Assembly: GCA_017654935.2 (NCBI GenBank)
Contig: CM065687.1
Coordinates: 16,204,785-16,268,784, forward strand
Reading direction: 5' to 3'
DNA: 64,000 bases
DNA from: Phymorhynchus buccinoides
Lineage: Eukaryota; Mollusca; Gastropoda; Neogastropoda; Raphitomidae
A model generated the notes under the pieces. That model did no database searches and was not told where the DNA came from. It saw nothing but the letters and a program-made list of their open reading frames with translations. Shown here in pieces: positions 56,732 to 64,000 of this stretch. Positions within the stretch are counted from its first letter, which is position 1. Every line of letters begins with the position of its first letter. The translations under genes were made by a program, and so were the position numbers.

Positions 56732-56914
56732 TCAGAAATGGGTCTCTGACACAATCTCGCCTTTGGCGTGGTCTAGGCTGGTGGCTGGGTTGGGTGGTTT
56801 CCTGGCCATCATTCTAGCGGCGTTCTGCAGGGAGTGGGCGCTATTCACCGAGGACATGCTACGCGTGTCGTAGAGAGAATCTAAATTCATGCGGAAAGCA
56901 TTAACTACGCGGAT
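56732..56914 (-). CDS. ATP2B: PMCA (ATP2B) alternative C-terminal exon 2, PDZ-type end
   Basis: Minus-strand terminal exon, 183 bp, phase 0 after TTTTTTCAG, 60 codons and TGA. It encodes IRVVNAFRMNLDSLYDTRSM, then SSVNSAHSLQNAARMMARKP, and ends KGEIVSETHF. IRVVNAFR is identical to the vertebrate PMCA 'b'-type calmodulin-binding segment, including the Phe that anchors calmodulin. The last four residues E-T-H-F resemble the E-T-S-L/V class I PDZ ligand of vertebrate PMCA b forms. It shares the SLQ-x-AAR block with exon 1. PMCA pumps Ca2+ out of the cell, and this tail autoinhibits the pump until calmodulin binds. Confidence 0.85.
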   Translation of the reverse strand: MRVVNAFRMNLDSLYDTRSMSSVNSAHSLQNAARMMARKPPNPATSLDHAKGEIVSETHF

Positions 56915-57136
56915 CTGAAAAAAACAAAGAGGGAAACAGAGAGCATGGTGAAAAGGGGGGTAACTATCTAACTGACAACCGGCTCAAGGCCTAAAGGGAA
57001 GGACAAAAAACAGACTTTGGGAGGCAGTTTAGTCACTGACAACGACACAGAACGTGCATTAACACTGTCAATGCATTTGACACGGCCAGTAGCGACAAAA
57101 AGGGTTAAGTTTGTTCTGACATCTTTCACAATCTGC

Positions 57137-57177
<41 letters not shown>

Positions 57178-57365
57178 ATTCATCTCAAGACAACAGGTTA
57201 GGGTTACATGAGCAGTAAAGTAAAATATTGGCATGGCACAGAGAGACAAGACATCTCCATAACTATGGTGGACATGGAACAACATGACAAACATTGATGG
57301 TTAAGTGATGAATCAGCTAGGAAAAACAGTTTAAAAAACATTAAAAAAACCAACCCAGGGAGAAC
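56915..57365 (-). other. PMCA intron with 38-nt C run
   Basis: Contains a polypyrimidine acceptor for exon 2 and a long C run (57141-57178, Pro-rich in a false frame). No other feature was seen. Confidence 0.6.
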
Positions 57366-58335
57366 AGATATGGGAAAACAGAGAATGAGAAAAGATATGG
57401 GTGAACATGGAGAGAACGCACATATGAGAAAAGCAGAGAGAGAGAGAACAGACATGGGAAAACAGAGAATGAGAATATATATGGGTGAACATGGAGAGAA
57501 CGCACATATGAGAAAAGCAGAGAGAGAGAGAGAGAGAACAGACATGGGAAACAGAGAATGAGAATATATATGGGTGAACATGGAGAGAACGCACATATGA
57601 GAAAAGCAGAGAGAGAGAGAGAGAGAACAGACATGGGAAAACAGAGAATGAGAATATATATGGGTGAACATGGAGAGAACGCACATATGAGAAAAGCAGA
57701 GAGAGAGAGAGAGAGAGAACAGACATGGGAAACAGAGAATGAGAATATATATGGGTGAACATGGAGTGAAACATATGAGAAAAGCAGAGAGAGAGAGAGA
57801 GAGAACAGACATGGGAAACAGCAGAATGAGAATATATATGGGTGAACATGGAGAGAACGCACATATGAGAAAAGCAGAGAGAGAGAGAACAGACATGGGA
57901 AAACAGAGAATGAGAATATATATGGGTGAACATGGAGAGAACGCACATATGAGAAAAGCAGAGAGAGAGAGAGAGAGAACAGACATGGGAAACAGAGAAT
58001 GAGAATATATATGGGTGAACATGGAGAGAACGCACATATGAGAAAAGCAGAGAGAGAGAGAGAGAGAACAGACATGGGAAAACAGAGAATGAGAATATAT
58101 ATGGGTGAACATGGAGAGAACGTACATATGAGAAAAGCAGAGAGAGAGAGAGAGAGAACAGACATGGGAAACAGAGAATGAGAATATATATGGGTGAACA
58201 TGGAGAGAACGCACATATGAGAAAAGCAGAGAGAGAGAGAGAGAACAGACATGGGAAAACAGAGAATGAGAATATATATGGGTGAACATGGAGAGAACGC
58301 ACATATGAGGAAAGCAGAGAGAGACATGGGAAAAA
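57366..58335. repeat. Minisatellite, about 11 units of 76-92 bp
   Basis: The unit is GACATGGGAAAACAGAGAAT, GAGAATATATATGGGTGAAC, ATGGAGAGAACGCACATATG and a GA tail. Unit starts are at 57451, 57541, 57630, 57722, 57808, 57892, 57982, 58071, 58161, 58248 and 58324. Length varies mostly in the GA tail. Decayed units continue to about 58570. The minus strand has no stop in any frame across the array. Confidence 0.95.
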
Positions 58336-58570
58336 CAGCAATAGATAAACAAAAATCTGGGACAGATCAAAGATGGGAAAAGGTGGGGGGAGGGGGGGGG
58401 AGGGGTAGCAGAGGCAGAAGATGGGAAAATCAGATCTACCAGATATGGGAAAAGAAGAGACAGAATAGATATGGAAAAATTGGACAGATCGACATGGTAT
58501 GGGAAAAGAGACAGATATGGAGAAATATAGAACAGACCAGATATGGAGAAATCGGAAACAAAAACAGATG

Positions 58571-59721
58571 CATGAAAATTGGAAAGGGACCAAATATGGA
58601 AGGAGCACAGCAAGGATCAAAAACGCTTTGTTGGAAAAATCCCTGAAACCTTCAAAAAAATGAAAATCAGAAACACAAATCCCTAGAGTAACGAAGCAGA
58701 AGACTTTTGCATCAAGAGGCTCAACGACGAAATAATCTCGACAATTTTTTCCCAAATCTGCAAACTGTAAAAACGAAACAGACTGAGGTGGACAATCTGA
58801 ACACACACTGTCGTACAGGCAAGCATGACCGAATGAACGATTCGTTCTATTTTTTGCTTTAAAAGATAAGAGCTCATAATAAAATCAAACACCGCTATAT
58901 TTTAACACCTGATGACCGTTTTATTTTGCATGTCACATCCAAACAGTAACTTACAAGTAAAGTTTAAAAAACAGTCAATTCTTATACATTTAACACACCA
59001 TCCTTTCAAGACGGAAAACATTGGATATATTATCATTCCATTACAAAAACGAAAGTCGCAGCAAGTAAACTCTGCACAAAATTTAATCCAAACATGAGGA
59101 ATTACAAGGCGGCAAGAATAAACAGTTAAATCTCCATCCAAATATTTTGTTTTAAATATAAACAAATCTGCGGAAAGCTATTAGTAGAAGGCGGTGGTTG
59201 TGGATGTAAGTATCACAGTGGAGATAGCAACAACTGGGGAAACGTGGACATAACTGATGAATATTTATAAGTCATACGACATAAACAATCCAAGACAATA
59301 TATCTATTTTTTTTCTCTATAACACACAATATTCTGTATGTATAACATTTCTTTGTTTACCAAAACAAATAATAGTCTTTTCAAAAATAAATTGTATACC
59401 AAATGTGCAAAAACGTTTCCATATGTGTACACACATAAACACTTATTTATTTATTTATTTGCAGACGAGAACAAACTTCAATCAATTTCATCCCTTGAAC
59501 AAACATCTTGCCATTCAAAACCCCCAAAATCCATCTGTAACTAAACTCTTTCAAAGCAGACCCATGAAATGCTAGAAGAAATGTACTTGATACTTTACTT
59601 TATAGAATTAAAAAAGCTTTAAACCAAGTTCCAAGTACTACATTGACACAAGTACATGTGAAAAGAAATGTTGGTGAAGGAATGACATTACATGAAATAA
59701 AAATGTATTCAAATGGGTGCA
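58571..59721 (-). other. PMCA intron, no feature recognised
   Basis: AT-rich sequence without recognisable repeats or exons. Confidence 0.5.
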
Positions 59722-60016
59722 CTACAAGTGTAAAGTGACGCTATTTTATTCACAAGAGACAAAACAAAACTACTGGATATTTCGGCGAATGCACCCCTTC
59801 AACTTGGTTGTATCATTTACGCATTGGACTGTAGAGGGGAAGAATTTTTTTTTTATGTTGATCTTGTTTTTTTGCTCCTTTTGTTGCCTGCTTTTTGCTC
59901 CTTTTGCTGTTTGCTGTTTAATTGTTTGTCTATGATGATAAAGGCGCATTCGCTGAAATATCCAATAGTTTTGCTTTGTCTCTTGTGAATAAAATAAGGT
60001 CACTTTACACTTGTGT
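59722..60016. mobile_element. 295-bp foldback element with 73-bp arms
   Basis: The left arm starts CTACAAGTGTAAAGTGACGC and the right arm ends GGTCACTTTACACTTGTGTAG, matching over about 73 bp including TTTTATTCACAAGAGACAAA. The centre is T-rich with TTTTGCTCCTTTTG repeats. The target duplication is unclear. Confidence 0.8.
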
Positions 60017-60664
60017 AGTTGTTTGTTTGTTGTATGTTCCAGTGACGTTGCAGTCTGTTTCAGTTTTTTCAAATGGGTAGCTAAAACTGTCACTTGAATG
60101 TGCCCCCCCCCCCCCTGCCCCCCACCCCTAAAACACCCCATCCAGACAATTTATCCAAGAATTCTACACAGCTGTCGTTGTTGTTAACGTCTCAAGTTCA
60201 ACTGTTCTTGAGAGTTCACTTAACTATTTAACTGTTTGTTCTTTTCTTGGAAGCAAAGACAATAAAGTGGTTAAACATGGGGGGAAAAAAGAGAGAGTAT
60301 CGATCCAGTGATTTTGCTTAGTGTTTGTTGTTTGTTTTCCAGTTTTTGAGTTCACTCCCTCTATTAAACCGTTTGTGGTCCTCAAATTCCAAGACGACTT
60401 GCGACTCAGGAGACGTTACCAATGTTATCTCTCGGTATGGTTGTCAAGGGCTCAAGCGCACTTCACGGTGATCAAGGGGCAAGTACTCTTGAAGATGAAA
60501 ACATAAAACTGTTAAAAATTGCGGAGAAAGGCGCTTCCTCAAGCTTAAACCCCCCTATGGCATTTATTTCATTACATTCACTTTTTTTTTGAATTCATAT
60601 ATACGTCACCACTGTCGTTAGTTTGCTACATTTTCACCTCGACAGTCTTTTTTAAGACGAAAAT
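60017..60664 (-). other. PMCA 3' flank/intron, no feature recognised
   Basis: A C run (60100-60115) and otherwise unremarkable sequence. Confidence 0.45.
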
Positions 60665-61054
60665 GTGACCCAATGGAATTGAAAGGGACATTAAGTTGCT
60701 GGGCTAGTTTCTTACAACAGGCTTGCAAAGTCAAAAACATCATTTTTTAAAATAATTTTTTTGTGTGCTCTTTATCATCCCATCTTTCATATTTATAAAG
60801 GACAATCCTTGTGGTCTCTAAATACGCTTTGAAATGAGTAGGTCAATGCATTTTTTTTAGCCAGGCTAAACTTTCGAGTGCGATTTCTCAAAATTGCAGA
60901 CAGATTAAAATGCTCATAACTCTAAAACAGAAAAAAAGTTACAAGAATGGTTCTTATATCACTTGAAAGAGAATTGCCTGAAGTTTCTAACTGTACCATT
61001 TTCTCAGAACGGTCATTTTGACACTTAATGTCCCTTTCGTGGTGCTAGGTCACA
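60665..61054. mobile_element. Degenerate foldback element, TGTGACC ... GGTCACA ends
   Basis: The ends TGTGACCCA...GAAAGGGACATTAAGT and ACTTAATGTCCCTTTCGTGG...GGTCACA are inverted. A related copy is at about 34458-35060. The right end lies only about 140 bp beyond the stop of the next PMCA exon, so part of the 3' UTR may be transposon-derived. Confidence 0.65.
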
Positions 61055-61197
61055 AATGTGGTTTTTCTTGTTTTGTTTTGACTTATTAATCATCTCTTGT
61101 GTTTAAAATCCTAGTAGCGTTGCAGTGTTTTTTTTGGTGTTTTTTTTGGTGTTCAATCATAATTCAGAAAATTCACGAAGAAGAAGACGATCAGTGT

Positions 61198-61593
61198 CTA
61201 GACGTGCGAGCGCTGACCGGCGATGTCCCAGTGGCTGAGGGTCTTGGGGGGCAGGGGGCGGGGCAGCGCCAGGGGGGCGGGGTTCAGCTGGCCGGTGGTG
61301 TACAGGGCAGGGATGGACGTGCGGCTCACCAGCGGCACGTTCTCGAAGGAGCGGCTCTTGGTCTGGATGGGCCCGCCGGGGGACAGAGAGGCTGAGGAGA
61401 AGGCGGTAGTGGGGAGGAGATGCAAGAAGGGGCCATGGCTGTGTCGGCGGGGGGTGGAGGAGGAGGCGCACTCATCGGTGAAGGAGTGCGGGGACAGGTG
61501 GGAGCGCGAGGAGCGCAGGGACTGGAAGCTGTGGGTGCTGCGCTTCTCCTCCAGGTCCTCCAGCATGCTCTTGAAGACCCGCACCACCCGCAG
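61198..61593 (-). CDS. ATP2B: PMCA (ATP2B) alternative C-terminal exon 3, long Ser/Pro-rich tail
   Basis: Minus-strand terminal exon, 396 bp, phase 0 after TTAATGTCAG, 131 codons and stop TAG. It encodes LRVVRVFKSMLEDLEEKRST, then HSFQSLRSSRSHLSPHSF. A Ser/Pro/His-rich tail of about 90 residues follows, ending DIAGQRSHV. LRVV-R-VF-K is a more basic variant of the PMCA IRVVNAFR calmodulin-binding segment, with the anchor Phe kept. The last residues S-H-V fit a class I PDZ ligand. GC content is much higher than its surroundings, as expected for coding sequence. It is the first of the three in transcript order. A minisatellite that repeats the splice acceptor adjoins it directly. Confidence 0.8.
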   Translation of the reverse strand: MRVVRVFKSMLEDLEEKRSTHSFQSLRSSRSHLSPHSFTDECASSSTPRRHSHGPFLHLLPTTAFSSASLSPGGPIQTKSRSFENVPLVSRTSIPALYTTGQLNPAPLALPRPLPPKTLSHWDIAGQRSHV

Positions 61594-62371
61594 CTGACAT
61601 TAACAACACACACACACACACACGGCTACCTAGTGCTACTGCATGTGGTGCGCCTTGGCTTAAAGGCCGTGTCAGACCAGCTGACATTAACAACACACAC
61701 ACACGGCTACCTAGTGCTACTGCATGTGCTGCGCTAAAGGCCGTGCCAGACCAGCTGACACATACACGGCTACCTAGTGCTACTGCATGTGGTGCGCCTT
61801 GGCTTAAAGGCCGTGTCAGACCAGCTGACATTAACAACACACACACACACGGCTACCTAGTGCTACTGCATGTGGTGCGCCTTGGCTTAAAGGCCGTGTC
61901 AGACCAGCTGACGTTAACAGCACACACACACGGCTACCTAGTGCTACTGCATGTGGTGCGACTTGGCTTAAAGGCCGTGTCAGACCAGCTGACGTTAACA
62001 ACACACACACGGCTACCTAGTGCTACTGCATGTGCTACCTAGTGCGCACTTGGCTTAAAGGCCGTGTCAGACCAGCTGACGTTAACAACACACACACACA
62101 CGGCTACCTAGTGCTACTGCATGTGGTGCGCCTTGGCTTAAAGGCCGTGTCAGACCAGCTGACGTTAACAACACACACACGGCTACCTAGTGCTACTGCA
62201 TGTGGTGCGCCTTGGCTTAAAGGCCGTGTCAGACCAGCTGACGTTAACAACACACACACACGGCTACCTAGTGCTACTGCATGTGGCTGCGCCTTGGCTT
62301 AAAGGCCGTGTCAGACCATTGAACAACACACACACGGCTACCTAGTGCTACTGCATGTGCTGCACCTTGGC
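61594..62371 (-). repeat. Minisatellite, about nine 80-bp units each carrying an acceptor-like AG
   Basis: The unit on the plus strand is GGCTACCTAGTGCTACTGCA, TGTGGTGCGCCTTGGCTTAA, AGGCCGTGTCAGACCAGCTG, ACGTTAACAAC and a CA run. On the minus strand each unit reads TG-rich tract, GTTGTTAACGTCAG, CTG, which copies the genuine acceptor of exon 61198-61593. Unit boundaries fall near 61675, 61750, 61830, 61908, 61986, 62074, 62154 and 62236. Confidence 0.92.
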
Positions 62372-62375
62372 TTAA

Positions 62376-62906
62376 AGGGCCACCCTGACGGATGAGTTTG
62401 CTGTAAAAAGCATGTTGGGACACTCACTTTGCTCTGGTTTCCTAGAAATCAAACCGTCAAATGGGCGATTCCTCCTTGGTGGAGGTGCTGGAAGTCAAAT
62501 TCTTTCACACAAACAGAAGGCGTGTGCCGTCTCTTTTCTAATGGCCGCCTGCGTTTAGACCAATTTGTTTGCAGAACATTTTCGCAATACAACCTGGTTT
62601 TTTTCTTTAAAAAAAAATTATATGCAGATTATCTAAAGGAGTTTCGCTCACAACAAAGGAAACAGTTCCAACTTTTTTTTTATTGCACTACAAAAAAAGA
62701 AAATGCTTCAACCACAATGAGTGACCTTCACCCACCCCATCCAAAATGGCTACTCTCTCCGGCATCTCCGCCAAGGAGGAATCGCCGTTTTGACGGTTTA
62801 ATTTCTAAGAAACCAGAGCAAAGTGAGTGTTCCGATCCTTGAAAAGGCTGTCTTTCTGGTGATCTCGACGTGTTTCTTGCAAACACTCATCCGTCAGGGT
62901 CCACCT
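62376..62906. mobile_element. 531-bp TTAA foldback element inserted in the minisatellite
   Basis: Flanked by TTAA at 62372-62375 and 62907-62910. Neighbouring array units show the intact CTTGGCTTAAAGGCCGTG target. The inverted ends contain CCCTGACGGATGAG and CTCATCCGTCAGGG. The arms match over long stretches (CACTCACTTTGCTCTGGTTT, GGCGATTCCTCCTTGG). It is non-coding and a piggyBac-like MITE is inferred. Confidence 0.9.
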
Positions 62907-62910
62907 TTAA

Positions 62911-63312
62911 AGGCCGTGTCAGACCAGTTGACACAACACAGAGCAGTCTGCAGGCTTCCATGGGTACCTACTGCTACTGCTACTGCATGTAGTGCGCCTT
63001 GGCTTAAAGGCCGTGTCAGACCAGTTGACACAACAACACAGAGCAGTCTGCAGGCTTCCACGGGTACCTACTGCTACTGCATGTAGTGTGCCTTGGCTTA
63101 AAGGCCGTGTCAGACCAGTTGACACAACACAGAGCAGTCTGCAGGCTTCCATGGGTACCTACTGCTACTGCTACTGCATGTAGTGCGCCTTGGCTTAAAG
63201 GCCGTGTCAGACCAGTTGACACAACAACACAGAGCAGTCTGCAGGCTTCCACGGGTACCTACTGCTACTGCATGTAGTGCGCCTTGGCTTAAAGGCTGTG
63301 ACAGACCAATTG
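62911..63312 (-). repeat. Minisatellite, second variant of the unit (about 95 bp)
   Basis: The array resumes after the TTAA insertion with a related but distinct unit: GACCAGTTGACACAACA, GAGCAGTCTGCAGGCTTCCA, GGGTACCTACTGCTACTGC, then the common TGGCTTAAAGGCCGTGTCAG. There are about four copies. Long and short units alternate because of an extra GCTACT. The acceptor-like CAG of the first variant is lost (CAACTG). Confidence 0.9.
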
Positions 63313-63958
63313 ACATAGGCTAGAACACCAAGGCTACATCAAAATGCTGTTATGCTATGCATAGAATGAAATAGTGAGGCCAAGAGAGGAGATCATGACA
63401 AGCTCCTAGCATAACATCATCAGTCTGCAAAATCCTCTGAAGTTGGAGAGTGTGGCTGCCCCAGATGTGGCAGGGTAATAAAAAACGGTGGCACAAGTAA
63501 TGTTCTCATCCCTAGCTGGTGCATTTGAATGTACCATAGTGTTCAAGTGCTTTGACTGTTTGGGATGATCCCCCCGACAACAACGACAACAACAACTATA
63601 TGTAGTTAACTGTTATGTTCAACCTACATGGCTTAAGCTGCACCACTTCAGCATCTCTGGCACTTCAGGTATCTCCTAATCAATGCAACCTAGGTACTAC
63701 TATTATATATGGCTTGAGCTGTGTTAACACTTAAAAACCCCCCAAAAATGCTGCATTGCCCTAGTTGTGCCATTCAGGAATTCCAAAGCTACAACAATCT
63801 CAACCATTACACGTGTCATAGTACAAGATCCATAGTTCAAAAATCAATAAACAATGACATTTCATTCAAAATACAAAGAAACCAAGCCAGGTGAGCCATT
63901 TACTCACTACAAATATCTCTTTCATTCCGTTACATGTTCACACCATTAAAAAAAAGTA
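63313..63958 (-). other. PMCA intron with dispersed repeat at 63434-63585
   Basis: Holds a minus-strand member of the CTGGCTTAAAGACTCCAGGG family (63434-63585). I could not find the upstream PMCA exon that should end with the first half of the calmodulin-binding domain. Confidence 0.55.
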
Positions 63959-64000
63959 CAGTGGAACCTCCCTTATAAGACCTTCAAACATCATCCAAAA
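63959..64000. mobile_element. Start of a CAGTGGAACCTCCC MITE, cut by window edge
   Basis: TA-CAGTGGAACCTCCCTTATAA and on, identical to the other family members; the rest lies beyond the window. Confidence 0.75.

Noticed and set aside
57331..58806. 491-codon minus-strand reading frame with a 28-residue repeat
   Set aside because: It is produced by a stop-free minisatellite that is open in all three frames; unit length is not a multiple of three and GA-tail variation shifts frame. Not reported as a gene.
43887..61593. Reading the RVVxAF exons as the S4 helix of a voltage-sensor protein
   Set aside because: R-x-x-R spacing looked S4-like at first, but IRVVNAFR at an exon start followed by a short variable tail matches the PMCA calmodulin-binding domain and its splice site much better.
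61099..61597. Plus-strand Gly-rich frames opposite the PMCA exon
   Set aside because: Shadow of the GC-rich minus-strand coding exon; no splice or family support on the plus strand.
61594..63312. CRISPR-like repeat array
   Set aside because: Units are contiguous without unique spacers, in a eukaryotic intron; it is a minisatellite.

Overview
The window is animal nuclear DNA: split genes with GT-AG introns, long intergenic stretches, CA/GA microsatellites, tRNA-derived SINEs and many short foldback (MITE-like) elements. I infer a lophotrochozoan, most likely a marine mollusc, from the SINE core sequences and the character of the repeats; a species cannot be named from this. Two runs of exactly 500 N (13871-14370 and 33501-34000) look like scaffolder placeholders, so the window is three contigs joined end to end.

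Contig 1 (1-13870) carries ten consecutive plus-strand exons of UBA1, the ubiquitin-activating E1 enzyme. They run from the internal Met of the cytoplasmic isoform to the end of the inactive adenylation half, 1218 coding nt (406 codons) in unbroken phase. Contig 2 (14371-33500) repeats about 9.4 kb of this locus at very high identity, introns included. It contains the first eight of the exons, then diverges at about 31205. Several transposon insertions are present in one copy only. The remaining UBA1 exons (active adenylation domain, catalytic cysteine domain, UFD) are not in the window. The simplest reading is two haplotypes of one locus scaffolded in tandem; a real recent segmental duplication is the alternative.

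Inside the second UBA1 copy sits a 6336-bp DIRS-type tyrosine-recombinase retrotransposon (19345-25680). It has inverted terminal repeats, an internal complementary region matching both element ends head to tail, and a decayed recombinase whose C-terminal catalytic part is present twice. Its empty target site is preserved in the first UBA1 copy.

Contig 3 (34001-64000) holds three minus-strand exons (43887-44102, 56732-56914, 61198-61593) that all start in the same phase with the I/L-R-V-V-x-A/V-F motif. This is the second half of the calmodulin-binding domain of plasma-membrane calcium ATPases (PMCA/ATP2B). I read them as alternative 3'-terminal exons of one PMCA gene whose body lies beyond the right edge; each gives a different regulatory tail. 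The DNA between them is introns, 3' flanks, minisatellites and MITEs.

A recurring theme is tandem duplication of DNA spanning a 3' splice site. It is seen at two UBA1 exons and next to one PMCA exon, and each case creates decoy acceptors. Several mobile elements can be defined to the base because an empty site is present elsewhere in the window: TTAA-flanked piggyBac-like MITEs, a foldback element with 8-bp duplications carrying inverted TTAGGG repeats, and hAT-like elements with 6-bp duplications and BED-like zinc-finger ORFs.
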